In this document: in pieces, positions 37,701-45,499 of the stretch
How the letters are laid out: every line of letters starts with the position of its first letter
Numbering within the stretch: the first letter of the stretch is position 1
NCBI RefSeq assembly: GCF_024158745.1
Contig: NZ_JAMZAW010000020.1
Location: 62,001-126,000, forward strand
Source of the DNA: Paenibacillus tyrphae
Lineage (GTDB): Bacteria; Bacillota; Bacilli; Paenibacillales; NBRC-103111
DNA length: 64,000 bases
Reading direction: 5' to 3'
Translations under genes and position numbers: made by a program
The notes under the pieces: generated by a model
The model's input: the letters and a program-made list of their open reading frames with translations, nothing else
Told to the model about the DNA's origin: nothing
The model's database searches: none

Positions 37701-40700
37701 CTGCTCCAGCGCGGCGCGCGCCATTTCCAGATAGGCGACACCCGGCAGCACCTTCCGCCCTTGCACCTGATGATCGGACAGGAAAAATTCTCGCCCGGTA
37801 AACGTCGAGGAGAAGCGTTGCTCCGTCAGTTTGGAGGTATTGCTGTGCAGCAGCGGATGCAGGGCGGCTGTCATCGTCGAAGCCTCCCCTTCCTCCATAT
37901 CCGGCTCCGGCACCCAGAAGCGCTCTCTGGCAAACGGATAGGTCGGCAGATGAGCACGGCGCGGTCTCGAATCGGCATAGAGTTCCGACCAGTCGAGTCG
38001 GACGCCCTTCACCCAGAGTTCGGCGATCTCTTGCAGCGGCTTGTTTGCAATGCCCTGCGCCTCCTCCTGCCCCGTTCCCGACTGCGACGTCAAGAGACCG
38101 GGGAGTATCCGCCCCTCTGCATAGGTTTCAAAATTCTGACGCGCTTCGTCTCTCGAACGGGCCACAAACGCCAGCCGCACCTCTCTTGCATCGCGTCCCG
38201 TCTGCAGGGTGTACACGATGCTCGCAAGGCTCAGGTCGCGCTCCCGTTCGAGGAAGCCCGCCATCGAGGCTGCATACGTCCGCAGCTGTTCCTCGGTCAT
38301 GGCAGACAACACAAAGAGCAACGGCGCATCCGCTTCTCCCGCTGCCGAAGCCAGCCTCTCTTTTTCCAAATGCTCTTCGATGACGACATGCGCGTTCGTC
38401 CCGCTGAATCCGAAAGAGCTCACCCCGGCACGGCGCGGCATCCCGGCTGGCACCTCCCATGGAATCAGGTCGGTATTGATGTAAAAAGGACTCTTCGCGA
38501 GCCGAATGTGCTCGTTCAATTGGTTAAAATGCACCGTCGGCGGCACCTGTCGATGCTTCATGGCCAGCAGCACCTTGATCACCCCGGCCACTCCGGCTGC
38601 CGTCAGCAGGTGTCCGATGTTGCTTTTCACCGAACCGAGAGCGCAATAGCCGGTTTTCTCCGTGAAGTGCCGGAAGGACTCGGTCAGCGCCTCCACTTCA
38701 ATCGGGTCGCCAAGCTTCGTGCCCGTCCCATGCGCTTCGATCAGGGAGATCGTCTCCGGGTCGATGCCAAATCGTTCATACACGTCCTGCTCCAGCTGGA
38801 TCTGCGAATTGACGCTCGGCGCGGTGATCCCGTTCGTCTTGCCGTCCTGGTTGACACCCCAGCCGCGAATCACGCCATAGATCGGGTCTTCGTCCCGCAC
38901 AGCATCTTCAAGGCGCTTGAGCACCAAGACGCCCACGCCCTCCCCCGGCACAAAGCCGTTGGCGCGCGTATCAAACGAATAGCAGCGTCCGTCGGGCGAC
39001 AACATGCCCGCCTTGCTCGTCATGATGTGCAAGGTAGGCCCGGCCGCCGCGTACACCCCGCCGCTCAATGCCAAGTCGCTCGTTCCGAGCAGCAGGCTGT
39101 TGCAGGCTTCGGCCATCGCCACCAGCGAGGAGGAGCAGGCGGTGTCGATCGCAAGGCAAGGGCCTTTGAGGTTGAGCAGATACGAGATGCGAGCGCTGAG
39201 GATCGAGGAAACCGCCCCCATCAGGCCTTGTGCGTTCAAGCCTTGATGGTTCAGCGCCTGCCCGTAGTCGTTCGTGCCGCAGCCGACGAACACGCCGGTT
39301 CGGCTGCCGGACAGAGAGGACGGCGCGATGCCGGCGTCTTCGATGGCCTGCCATGCGCTCTCCAAAAATAGCCGCTGCTGCGGGTCCATCAACTCCGCTT
39401 CGGCAGGCGAGATGTTGAAGAACAGCGGGTCGAACTTGTCCGCATCCTCCAGCACGCCCATCCACTTGGAGTAGGTTTTGCCCGGTGCGCTCGGGTCCGG
39501 CGAGTAGTGCTCGTCGAGCGACCAGCGCGTCGCCGGAATCTCGGAGATGCAGTCGCGGCCTTGTGCGAGGTTGTTCCAGAACTCGTCTGCATTCTTGGAC
39601 TTCGGGAATTGACCGCTCAGCCCGATGATCGCGATCGCCGCCCCTTCAAAACTCGGCACCGCTTCTGCGCCGGCTGCCGAAACGGACGTGGACTGACGGG
39701 ATTCCAGATGTTCACACGCCTTGCGCATCAGCAGTTCTGCCACCGTGTTCACATGGCGCTGCTGCCAAGACTCATACGGCGTGCCTTGTACCCACCTGTT
39801 GAACGCCCCCATCGCCGGGCCGCAGAAGATCTGAAAATTATCCCGCTCCTGCTCATCCCCTCGCAGGGTCGCCTGTGCGGAATGGGCAAAATACCACTTG
39901 AAGATCAGCCCCATCTTGAAACGCGGGTTCTCGGCCGCCTCTTCGAGCTGCTCCGGATGTTTGGCGCGCTTGTAGGCGCAGACGAGATCCCAGACTTCCT
40001 CAAACGTCTTCTTAAAATATTTCGTTTCGATCTCATGCCGGATCGACAGCGGAATCTCGTCGATCGAGTTGTATTGGTGGAACAGCTGGTGCAGCTTGTT
40101 GGCGCGGGCGGCGAACTGGGTGTGTTTTTTCACCACCTGCACCTTCGCGCCGATCTCAAACATATCGCCTGCAACCGTGATCGCCATGTCGTGGATCGAA
40201 ACGGACTGCAGCAGGTCCTTGACGACCGGATGGGCCCCGCTCTCCACCGTGCATTGATTGATCGATCCTGTGAAAATAAAATCAGCCCCGAGCATGAAGG
40301 CCGACGCGACCGCTTCCGGCGTGCCGACCCCTCCGCCGCAGCCGATGAGAATCTCCTCTTGGTAGCGGTACTGCCGCTGGAGTTGGTCTTTGAGCGCGCG
40401 GATGGCGGGCAGGAGGGAGAACGATACGCCTTGGTTCGTGTGACCGCCCGAGTCCGCTTCGATCGCGAGGTCGTCGACCAGCGGAATCGTTTGCGACAGG
40501 GCGGCTTCTTCCTCGCTGATCAGGCCGTAGCGCAGCAGCTGCTGGACGAGCGGCTCCGGCGGCGGCGAGAGAAACACGCGCGCCGTGTCCAGATGCGAGC
40601 ATTTGGCGATCAGACTGCGCGGGAAGATCAGCCGGCCGTTTTGACGGGACAGGCCCTTGAGGCGCAGATAGACCAGCGGGAGCGTCGGAGCGGAGAAGGC

Positions 40701-41177
40701 GGACACTTCGATCGCCTTCACGCCGTACTCGACGTACAGTTCCGCTGTGCGCCGCTCTTCGTCCGGGTCGTTCAGGTTGGCGATCAGGCACATGCCATAC
40801 GGCTTGTCCGAACCCAGCCGCGCCTGAATGCGCTGCAGGACGGGCTCCAGTTCATGCACCTGAAAACCGGCGCTGCCAAAAAAGGCCAGCAGACCGGCCT
40901 GCCCCATGCGCACCACCATCTCCTTAGATGCGATCCCTCGATACATCGAGCCGGCAAAGTAACTCCAAATGGTGCGGTATCTCGTTTGGAACAGCGGATG
41001 GCCTAGCGATTCCGGCTGCAGGCGAACCGCCGGATCAACGGACAGTTCGCGCACAGCATTCGCAAGGGGGGCGGACATTTGCAACTCGTGGGATCGAGCC
41101 CCTGCAAGGACCTGTTTGGCCTCTTCAGGGCTGATCTCTTTGGCTTCAAGCGCACGTAAGATCTCTTGTATCTTCAT
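28740..41177 (-). CDS. Trans-AT polyketide synthase with N-terminal PfaD-type enoyl reductase
   Basis: 4145 residues. Domains: helical docking segment 1-27 (KIQEILRALEAKEISPEEA); enoyl reductase 45-490 of the PfaD/nitronate monooxygenase fold (FGSAGFQVHELEPVL, ADSGGHTNQG, CGGGVGTPEAVASAFMLGADFI); KS 514-937 (Cys681, His816, His856); DH 1106-1380 (His1136, Asp1301); KR 1390-1800 (Tyr1705); ACP 1826-1900 (Ser1860); KS 1964-2404 (Cys2139, His2274, His2315); a stub of a lost DH about 2590-2637; KR 2655-3095 (Tyr3005); ACP 3130-3210 (Ser3167); KS 3256-3672 (Cys3415, His3550 in HSTGS, His3590); C-methyltransferase 3840-4110 (LLDIGCAHGTDVIQLA SAM-binding loop). The carrier for the last module opens the next protein. 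Trans-acting ERs of this family are usually separate or joined to an AT, so fusion here is unusual. Confidence 0.92.
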   Translation of the reverse strand: MKIQEILRALEAKEISPEEAKQVLAGARSHELQMSAPLANAVRELSVDPAVRLQPESLGHPLFQTRYRTIWSYFAGSMYRGIASKEMVVRMGQAGLLAFFGSAGFQVHELEPVLQRIQARLGSDKPYGMCLIANLNDPDEERRTAELYVEYGVKAIEVSAFSAPTLPLVYLRLKGLSRQNGRLIFPRSLIAKCSHLDTARVFLSPPPEPLVQQLLRYGLISEEEAALSQTIPLVDDLAIEADSGGHTNQGVSFSLLPAIRALKDQLQRQYRYQEEILIGCGGGVGTPEAVASAFMLGADFIFTGSINQCTVESGAHPVVKDLLQSVSIHDMAITVAGDMFEIGAKVQVVKKHTQFAARANKLHQLFHQYNSIDEIPLSIRHEIETKYFKKTFEEVWDLVCAYKRAKHPEQLEEAAENPRFKMGLIFKWYFAHSAQATLRGDEQERDNFQIFCGPAMGAFNRWVQGTPYESWQQRHVNTVAELLMRKACEHLESRQSTSVSAAGAEAVPSFEGAAIAIIGLSGQFPKSKNADEFWNNLAQGRDCISEIPATRWSLDEHYSPDPSAPGKTYSKWMGVLEDADKFDPLFFNISPAEAELMDPQQRLFLESAWQAIEDAGIAPSSLSGSRTGVFVGCGTNDYGQALNHQGLNAQGLMGAVSSILSARISYLLNLKGPCLAIDTACSSSLVAMAEACNSLLLGTSDLALSGGVYAAAGPTLHIMTSKAGMLSPDGRCYSFDTRANGFVPGEGVGVLVLKRLEDAVRDEDPIYGVIRGWGVNQDGKTNGITAPSVNSQIQLEQDVYERFGIDPETISLIEAHGTGTKLGDPIEVEALTESFRHFTEKTGYCALGSVKSNIGHLLTAAGVAGVIKVLLAMKHRQVPPTVHFNQLNEHIRLAKSPFYINTDLIPWEVPAGMPRRAGVSSFGFSGTNAHVVIEEHLEKERLASAAGEADAPLLFVLSAMTEEQLRTYAASMAGFLERERDLSLASIVYTLQTGRDAREVRLAFVARSRDEARQNFETYAEGRILPGLLTSQSGTGQEEAQGIANKPLQEIAELWVKGVRLDWSELYADSRPRRAHLPTYPFARERFWVPEPDMEEGEASTMTAALHPLLHSNTSKLTEQRFSSTFTGREFFLSDHQVQGRKVLPGVAYLEMARAALEQAADMPSISLKNVVWARPIIAEEDAVSVQIGLFPEENGEIGFEVYSGLDGEIVHSQGRAVPALSDVEAPVLDLASLQAQCGQRERGAAECYDLYRRAGLEYGPAFQGMEHLYVGQEMILARLSLPAAVASTARQFILHPSLLDSTLQTAIGFLTDETTLQPALPFALEELEIFGPCTTSMWAFVRRSEGNKPGDKVHKLDLDLCDESGSVRVRMKGYSSRILDRERGAEAGTLMLRPDWTERPVNLQAVQTVYADHLVMLCEVDAEIEQSGMRSLILQTEEKGLAQRFEAYAAHAFEAIKSILQERRKGKVLVQIVVPAQGDGQVFTGLSALLKTAQLENPNLVGQLIEVDDASNLAETLRENARCAGDAHVRYQGGKRWGTGWSEVEPGEEVLRIPWKDQGVYLLTGGAGGLGRIFAGEIARQVKGATLVLTGRGPLSAEKQAELQSLDANVVYRQVDVTDFAGVMQLIESIQSEHGALHGILHSAGVIRDNLILKKTTAELQDVLAPKAAGAVHLDEATQHLPLDFFVTFSSVAGAIGNPGQADYATANAFLDAFAGYRNERVANGKRSGRTLSINWPLWQEGGMQVEQETEQTVRETLGMIPMQTATGIRALYQGMASEQDQILVVEGDLDRIRAVFAKTAPTAAAGPVSRLEEGPTLISSDFEERAIEYFKTLLSSVLKMPASRIEANAPFEKYGIDSILVMQLTNQLEKTFGSLPKTLFFEYQNLRELTGYFLDAHRVLLQQLLDIGEQERVSESASVAATSTPEPSVVSSRRRSRLAASSTAVHAAPVAQPAKAAKGEQDIAIIGVSGRYPGARNLQEFWQNLRDGKDCITEIPKDRWDHSLYFDPDKSKPGKTNSKWGGFIDGVDQFDPKFFNISPREAEIMDPQERLFLQTVYEALEDAGYTREMLAKHRGLGLDGNVGVYVGVMYEEYQLYGAEETILGRPLALSGNPSSIANRVSYFFNLHGPSLAVDTMCSSSLTSIHLACQSLQQGGCELAIAGGVNVSIHPNKYLLLGQGKFASSKGRCESFGEGGDGYVPGEGVGAVLLKPLSKAIEDGDQIHGMIKATAINHGGKTNGYTVPNPNAQANVIEQALRKAGLDPSMVSYIEAHGTGTSLGDPIEIAGLTKAFQAGKNAKLQSCAIGSAKSNIGHCESAAGIAGVTKVLLQLKHRQLAPSLHAKVLNPNIDFDATPFVVQQELAEWKRPLVEIGGQVREVPRIAGISSFGAGGSNAHVIIEEYVPAESLRTPVEVTPQNPAVIVLSAKNEERLQELAARLLHAIETQPFTDADLADIAYTLQIGREAHDARMALLVDSLQDLATKLRACVSGQEDVPTLYRGHVKANRDTLSLFLADEELQEAIEKWIQRRKHVKLVDLWVKGLELDWNKLYGEHKPRRISLPTYPFAKQRYWVPEGTAGAARTLMSSSVVENLEVLAPVSTNLQARVQEGSDGTLNIELCDAQGNICVRLTGLQAEPAQAKPAQAKKQPESFELMTFREIWQEKSLPSVTARNAGTLVCFLSDPALQQTVREALKSLSPSLQVEFIAQGSSIPESFQRMQEERRDVFGMLYLWPLEDKALIREYSSIVNILKFLDASGLKPERLLLAGQFENGVERSYFESWIGFERSLGLVLPNTKVTAVLQAGSSSLQDWMPLLWRELHAPQAQSVLYEAGKRHICTVQPTRLEAGQRTVRAGGTYLITGGLGALGYLFAEHLAQKQPVNLILTGRSELDEEKRSKLSDLETLGSQVFYLQADVCDEEQMRAGLVRARDRFGPLHGVLHAAGLSGDESLFAKDIKAFERVLSPKIAGTLLLDELLAEETELDFVCYFSSSSAVLGDFGSCDYAIGNRFQMAYAQHRHEQQLPGQTLVINWPLWKEGGMGLDEGEITANYLKSSGQRFLEAEEGVELFDLILSQNDVQQLVLVGQPSRVERFLGMAAQAPTAVQPTTPPPTISVSSGTAMRPELQGFSLEQCIEWDLKEQVSQILKISRDELDVEENLVDFGFDSISLAELGNRLSKQYGLEVTPALFFSHSTLEKLTLHFLREHEALMTQHYLEPTAEPAPEPTPVPVVAPARQEVAVTKEILVPPPTSGVQEPIAVIGMSGRFPQADSVQDFWQNLKAGKNAITEIPSDRWDWQSDFEEGKITSKWGGFVKDVDCFDPLFFEISPREAEYMDPKQRLFLEEAWHALEDAGYMGDQIRGKLCGVYVGVEEGEYGFLTGDGGPLNGNQNATLAARIAYALDLKGPNLALTAACSSGLVALHQACQALRAGDCDVALAGGVNLLISPIIYQGMSRIDMLSPDGHSYVFDSRANGLVPSEAVAVVVLKPLSKAIADRDQIYGCITATGVNYNGQSNGITSPNPDAQADLIRSVYDRYGIDSSDIQFVMSHSTGSKLGDPMEIQALTSAFRKPGAQTQNCVLSSIKPLIGHTFAASGIVSLISMLMAMRERTLLGLHGFESSNEYIRFEESPFVVSTENRAWTTQEGRPRVGAISTTGISGTNAHAVIEEYIPTAMAVQVERPGAAQQLVILSARNHDRLQHMAARLSEHLASEAGRSLTLAQIAYTLQVGREPMKKRAAFIVSSKEELLQRLQEYISSPVVDETRPAPDRHQARALVETALQERNLEQLAALWLSGSKVLWQRLHDGKNVQRVSLPTYPFVKRRCWVEGPKPQEKEFAISNKAAEFYTRVVESGDSGFQEEYLTFCPFEEKIPGFSISRVYLNPEQYPAELEMVRSKQIEMRRVLFSRGDFQRAHALLDIGCAHGTDVIQLAKRYPHLKTQGFTITEAQADLGNRRIQELNLGAQAAIFHGDSSKDRFPGRYDMMIGIEVSCHIPDKQGLFQNMSSALNEGGQVLMMDFIANLRGAIADPSIDIYIPTVQGWIDLLAEHHLVLDEVIDVSKQVANSLHDPEHAENTKGLPEVVQNSIRNFANSSISLEKGWISYCLFVISKNSALSPAELREHNAKQMSNRTPYPEARRNMLQQI

Positions 41178-41230
41178 CTGAACCCCTCTTTTACAGCAAA
41201 ATGTATAGTCGCAAGCACGGCGAGTGCTTG

Positions 41231-41980
41231 TTAATTTCCGAACAGGGAGATGATTCTGTCTTTCACTTCCGGTTTATGGAATGTCTTTTCATGCATGGCC
41301 ATCTCTTGCTCGATCACGCGAGGCAGTTCCTCCCGGATCGGTCGGACCAGATGGTCCTTCAAGGTGATCAGCGACACTCTCGGTTTTTCTGCCAGTTGGC
41401 GCGCCAGCTGCAGCGCCCGGTTCATCACGTCTTCACGCGGAACGACGGGGAACGGCACGCCCCTTTTTTCCAAATCGGCGCCTCTGTAATTGTTGGCGCT
41501 CATCAGCATCTCTTCTCCGAGGGAGAAGCCCAACTTCTTCGGCACGATGTAGGTAGCCCCCATACCGGGTGTGAATCCAAATCGCATAAAACTGGTCGTG
41601 TACACGCTCTCACGGCTCAAGATCACAAAGTCGGCAAACAGCCCGACGACAAACCCGCCGCCGATCGCGTGCCCTTGCATCGCGGCGATCACCGGAACCT
41701 TGCACTCCAAGGCGAGCGCGAAGACGTTCGCATCGGTGAACCGGCCTCTTCCTTCATGAATCGCCAGCAGCCCTTCCATCGTGCCGCCGGAGCAAAAATA
41801 ATTGCCATAGCCGGTGAGGATGACCGCCTTGCAGCGTTCATTCGCGGCGATCTCCTCAAACGCTTCGATCAGGCCGCGCACCAGCCCTTCGGTAAAGGTG
41901 TTCTTCTGTTCCCGATCCTGCAAGGTCACTTGCACGATCCCCGTCTCGATCTCTCTGCACTCCACCACTGGATTCGCCAT
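41231..41980 (-). CDS. pksI: Beta-branching enoyl-CoA hydratase-like decarboxylase (ECH2, PksI type)
   Basis: 249 residues, closely resembling B. subtilis PksI throughout (KAVILTGYGNYFCSGGTMEGLL, AAMQGHAIGGGFVVGLFADFVILSRESVYT, RFGFTPGMGATYIVPKKLGFSLGEE, EKTFHKPEVKDRI). It decarboxylates 3-methylglutaconyl-ACP to 3-methylcrotonyl-ACP, the last step that leaves a beta-methyl branch. The ATG at 41980 is chosen for GGAGGAGAAC just upstream; the GTG 12 bases earlier overlaps that site. It is the last gene of the cassette, 53 bp before the ER-bearing PKS gene. Confidence 0.94.
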   Translation of the reverse strand: MANPVVECREIETGIVQVTLQDREQKNTFTEGLVRGLIEAFEEIAANERCKAVILTGYGNYFCSGGTMEGLLAIHEGRGRFTDANVFALALECKVPVIAAMQGHAIGGGFVVGLFADFVILSRESVYTTSFMRFGFTPGMGATYIVPKKLGFSLGEEMLMSANNYRGADLEKRGVPFPVVPREDVMNRALQLARQLAEKPRVSLITLKDHLVRPIREELPRVIEQEMAMHEKTFHKPEVKDRIISLFGN

Positions 41981-42002
41981 GTTCTCCTCCACTCTCCGTG
42001 GA

Positions 42003-42776
42003 TCAGCTCTCCCACGGGAATTGACCTGTTTCGATATAACGGAAAATCAGCTCTTGGTTGCGCGGATCTGCAAACACTTCCCGGTTCGCTTCGAGCGCCA
42101 ACGGCTTGGCGCGGTGCAGACCGTCCTGCAAGCTGTTCATCAAGCGCTTGTATCGCTCGATGCCGCGCTTGGGCACATAGCGCAGCCGCATGAGATGCTT
42201 GCGAAGCAATGTCTCGCTCTCTGCATCGCAGGCATCGACAAGCCCCCACTCCACGGCTTGTCGGACGTTGACCGGCTGCGTCATCAGCGTCAGATAGTTC
42301 GCCTTCTGAAAACCGATCCGCCGGATCAAAAACGGCAGCACGCATGCTGGCAGAAGTCCGAAGAGCAATTCGGACAAGGAGAACTCCGCCGTTTCATCCG
42401 CCAGCACGATATCGCAGGTGGCGACAAACCCGACGCCGCCTGCGTTGACCTTGCCGCGAACGTGCGAGATGGTGATAAACGGGCCAGTCGCCAGATCGAG
42501 CCACAAGTCGTACAGCGGCTCCGGTGACGGGTCGAGGCTCTGCCCGCTCGCCTTTTTCTCATGCAGCTCTTGAAAATCGGCCCCGAAGCAGAACACGTCC
42601 GGCAACCCCTCCAGCACGAGGATCGAAGCCTGTTCCCGGCAGTGATCGATCACCTGGCGACACTCGTACACCAAGCGCTCGTTGATCGTGTTCTTCGCCT
42701 CGGGACGGTTGAACTGCAAAAAGCACACCGGGCCTTGCATCCGCACCCGGATCGTCTCGTAGGCGGCCGTGTTCAT
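42003..42776 (-). CDS. pksH: Beta-branching enoyl-CoA hydratase-like dehydratase (ECH1, PksH type)
   Basis: 257 residues, matching B. subtilis PksH in order and motifs (FNRPEAKNTINE, LEGLPDVFCFGADFQE, EPLYDLWLDLATGP, ISHVRGKVNAGGVGF, FSLSELLFGLLPACVLPFLIRR, YIETGQFPWE at the end). It dehydrates the HMG-ACP thioester made by the synthase next door to 3-methylglutaconyl-ACP. The ATG at 42776 overlaps the stop of the synthase gene as TGATG, implying translational coupling. The fuller track start (42785) lies inside that gene. Confidence 0.94.
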   Translation of the reverse strand: MNTAAYETIRVRMQGPVCFLQFNRPEAKNTINERLVYECRQVIDHCREQASILVLEGLPDVFCFGADFQELHEKKASGQSLDPSPEPLYDLWLDLATGPFITISHVRGKVNAGGVGFVATCDIVLADETAEFSLSELLFGLLPACVLPFLIRRIGFQKANYLTLMTQPVNVRQAVEWGLVDACDAESETLLRKHLMRLRYVPKRGIERYKRLMNSLQDGLHRAKPLALEANREVFADPRNQELIFRYIETGQFPWES

Positions 42777-44035
42777 CAGCACCACCGGTATTCTCGATGG
42801 AATTCTGAGATCTCTTCCAGATACAGGCGCTGTCCGGCTTGCCCGGAAGCGAGGGCGCCCGGGATCAGGTTCAAGTCCAGCTTGACATTGCGGGTGCCGA
42901 ATTTGACGGCGCTGCTGCTGTGGAGAATCTTTTCATATTCGTCCATCGACAGTCGGTAACGGCTGTTCAGTTGCTCTTGAAGCTTGAAGCCGCGCAGGAC
43001 TTCTTGACTGCGAGGGGTGACGACGCCGCTGTAAAATTCGGAGCAGCAGCCCGAGCCATAGGAGAAGATCCCGATGCGCTTGTTCCCTTCAAACTGCCCG
43101 TTGTCGATCGTGCTCGCCAAGGAGAGCAGAACGGTGGCCCCCATGATGTTGCCCACGCGCTGGCAGTAGGTCAGACCCGGCACCACGCGCTGTTGGAAAT
43201 CGGCTTCGATCTCCGGGCCTTTGACCTTGGCGATCTTGCGCATCATCGTGCGGTGCGCGCCTTTGACCATGCCGCCAAACGGCGTGTGGAAGGACAGGTA
43301 CTGGAACGTGTCGCGGTACTCGACATCGGCGACGCGGCGCTGGTATTCCAGGAACGCATTCTCGCAGCAATCCAGATACGAGAGCAGGGAGAGGTCCGCG
43401 TCGCCCGCTTCGCTGTCGGCCACCGGGCGGCAGGTGTCCATCACCTCGTAGCCGTAATATCCGTTGGCTCCGACATCGACTTGGAACACGTGCGGCTTGT
43501 CGCTGACCAGAAGCGCCACCGCACCTGCGCCGCCGCTCGGTTCGGCGAACGACCAGTCTTCGCTGAGCGCATCTCCGCCTTCGACGGCCAGGAACCGGGA
43601 GATGTCCGTGGCGACGACGAGCGCTTTGGCTCCGGGCGAGACTTGGGAGAGGATGAAGTTGATCGCCATCTGGAATCCGGCTGTGCCCGAATAGCAGGCT
43701 TGCTTGATCTCGAACAGGCGGCAGGTACGGCTCAGTCCCAGATGATGATGCACGTAGGTGCTGAGCGACTTGCCGAAGTCGATCCCGGATTCCGTGCAGG
43801 TGATCAGCAGTTCGATGCGGTTTTTTTCTTCCTCGGACAGCGCATCGACCACCGGCTTGGCCGCGTTGACGGCAAATGTCACCGGGTCTTCAAACGCCAA
43901 GGCGACCGCCTTTTGCTTCATCAGCAAATTTTCAAATCTGGGGTTGTCCAGGTTTCGATGTGTGGCCAGATCCATGACATCGAGATACGCGGTCCCCCCG
44001 AACACATTCATCGCTTCGATACCGACGGCAACCAT
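42776..44035 (-). CDS. pksG: 3-hydroxy-3-methylglutaryl-ACP synthase (PksG type)
   Basis: 419 residues of the HMG-CoA synthase family. It has the catalytic Cys114 in EIKQACYSGTAG, Glu82 in TCTESG, and GYEVMDTCRPVADSEAGDADLSL-type later blocks. It condenses acetyl (or another acyl) from the free donor ACP with the beta-keto group of the growing chain on the Trp-flagged ACPs. ATG 44035 has AGGAGG seven bases upstream, and that site lies inside a longer in-frame start at 44050, which overlaps the previous stop. It is part of the ACP-KS-HMGS-ECH1-ECH2 cassette. Confidence 0.95.
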   Translation of the reverse strand: MVAVGIEAMNVFGGTAYLDVMDLATHRNLDNPRFENLLMKQKAVALAFEDPVTFAVNAAKPVVDALSEEEKNRIELLITCTESGIDFGKSLSTYVHHHLGLSRTCRLFEIKQACYSGTAGFQMAINFILSQVSPGAKALVVATDISRFLAVEGGDALSEDWSFAEPSGGAGAVALLVSDKPHVFQVDVGANGYYGYEVMDTCRPVADSEAGDADLSLLSYLDCCENAFLEYQRRVADVEYRDTFQYLSFHTPFGGMVKGAHRTMMRKIAKVKGPEIEADFQQRVVPGLTYCQRVGNIMGATVLLSLASTIDNGQFEGNKRIGIFSYGSGCCSEFYSGVVTPRSQEVLRGFKLQEQLNSRYRLSMDEYEKILHSSSAVKFGTRNVKLDLNLIPGALASGQAGQRLYLEEISEFHREYRWC

Positions 44036-44046
44036 AGTCGTCCTCC

Positions 44047-45273
44047 TCATACTCGTTGTAAACAGATGGCGGTGTTAACGCCGCCAAATCCCATGCTCAG
44101 GCTCAGGGCTCTGTGCATGTCATGCGGCTCCGCTTCTCCACGTACCCAGTTGAACTCGACGTCCATCGGGTCCTCCAAGTTGCGGGTCGGATGCAGCTGA
44201 GACGCTCTCATCTGCAGCAGCGTGGCGACGATCTCCACAGCGCCGGCCGCCGTCAGCCCGTGGCCCGTAATCGACTTGGTGGCGTTGATGCGCGCCGCAA
44301 GCAGCCCGCATTCGCGCAGAGCCTGCAATTCGGTCTCATCGCCGATCCCCGATCCCGTTCCATGCGGGTTGATGTAGTCGATCTCCTCGGGTGACAGGCC
44401 CGCTCGTTCCAGCGCTTGTCGAATCACTCGAACCTCCCCCTCGCACGAGGGGTTCGGGTTGCGGTTGGCATCCATCGCCAGGCCCCAGGCGACCACGCTC
44501 GCGTAGGGTCGGACCTGCCGTTGGATCGCATGTTCGGCCCGTTCGATCACGATGACGCCGCATCCTTCCCCGTAAATGAACCCGTCGCGTCCCTTGTCAA
44601 ACGGACGGCATGCCCGAGCTGGGTCGTCCGCATAGCGGTCGCTTCCCATCGCGCCGAGTGCTCGTAATCCCTGAAGCTCCATGTAGGACAGATCCATCAA
44701 GCCTCCCATCGCGAGGCAGACATCAACTTGTCCCGAACGAACCGCTTCAGCGGCCTGCAAGACCGCCAACTGTCCGCTGGCCGAAGCCCCGCCGATCGTG
44801 TAGCCGAACCCGCGTATGCCGAACTGTTCGGTACACAGGCCGCTCAGGTCGCTGTCCAGAAAAGAGAGTCCGTAGGTCGGACGCAGAAAGTCGAGCTGGT
44901 CCCCGTAGGATTCATGCGTTTGCAGCAGTTCGCGCTGCTGCAGGTTGGAGCCGCCTACCACAAGGCCGATGCGGGACGGGTCGACCGTGCTGAGCTGCGC
45001 TTCGTCCCACGCCTCTTGCAAGGTGGCCAGCGCCACTTGCCCGGAAAAAGAGAGCGTGCGCAACAGCCGTTTGGTAAAACGCTCCGGAAGAGACAAGGAA
45101 GGAACCTCCGCTCCGAGGAAGGAGGTTCCTTTTTGTCTGCCCTGGCGTTGCATCACGCCGAACGCATGGCGGCCTGCCAGCAGAGCGGAGGTAAAATCCG
45201 ACTTGCCCTGCCCGATGGCCGAGGTGACGCCAAGGCCCGTGATGAGCAACTCAGGCGGTCTGGAGCTTGCCAT
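44047..45273 (-). CDS. pksF: Decarboxylating ketosynthase of the beta-branching cassette (PksF type)
   Basis: A 408-residue KAS-fold protein in which the active-site Cys is replaced by Ser: GGASASGQLA (Ser164) aligns with the usual TACASG. The two His motifs remain (NPHGTGSGIGD, ATKSITGHGL). Such Cys-less synthases decarboxylate malonyl-ACP to acetyl-ACP, supplying the acetyl donor for the HMG synthase. The start at 45273 (MASSRPPELL, with GAGGT upstream) overlaps the end of the ACP gene by 23 bases, and its stop overlaps the synthase open frame, so the cassette is tightly coupled. Confidence 0.93.
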   Translation of the reverse strand: MASSRPPELLITGLGVTSAIGQGKSDFTSALLAGRHAFGVMQRQGRQKGTSFLGAEVPSLSLPERFTKRLLRTLSFSGQVALATLQEAWDEAQLSTVDPSRIGLVVGGSNLQQRELLQTHESYGDQLDFLRPTYGLSFLDSDLSGLCTEQFGIRGFGYTIGGASASGQLAVLQAAEAVRSGQVDVCLAMGGLMDLSYMELQGLRALGAMGSDRYADDPARACRPFDKGRDGFIYGEGCGVIVIERAEHAIQRQVRPYASVVAWGLAMDANRNPNPSCEGEVRVIRQALERAGLSPEEIDYINPHGTGSGIGDETELQALRECGLLAARINATKSITGHGLTAAGAVEIVATLLQMRASQLHPTRNLEDPMDVEFNWVRGEAEPHDMHRALSLSMGFGGVNTAICLQRV

Positions 45274-45499
45274 AGAGGACCTCGACCAGTTCACCGATGT
45301 TTTTCGCCGTGGACAGCTCGACGCGCGGGATCTTCAGGTCCAGCTCTTCGATGGTCATCATGACGATCTCCGCGCGATCCACCGAATTCGCGCCAAGATT
45401 GGCCAGTTGGTCCGTCGGCTGGAAGGTGTGACCTTCTAGCTCCGGGAGCACTTCACGGGTATTGCGGACGATGACTTCAAAGATCTCTTGTTTGGTCAT
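45251..45499 (-). CDS. acpK: Free-standing acyl carrier protein of the beta-branching cassette (AcpK type)
   Basis: 82 residues with the phosphopantetheine Ser in LGANSVDRAEIV, the sequence typical of donor ACPs in HMG-synthase cassettes and different from the DSI/DSL motifs of the modular ACPs here. It carries malonyl, then acetyl, for delivery to the HMG synthase. Its ATG overlaps the stop of the 5444-residue PKS as ATGA, with GGAGGAAG upstream. Confidence 0.93.
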   Translation of the reverse strand: MTKQEIFEVIVRNTREVLPELEGHTFQPTDQLANLGANSVDRAEIVMMTIEELDLKIPRVELSTAKNIGELVEVLYGKLQTA

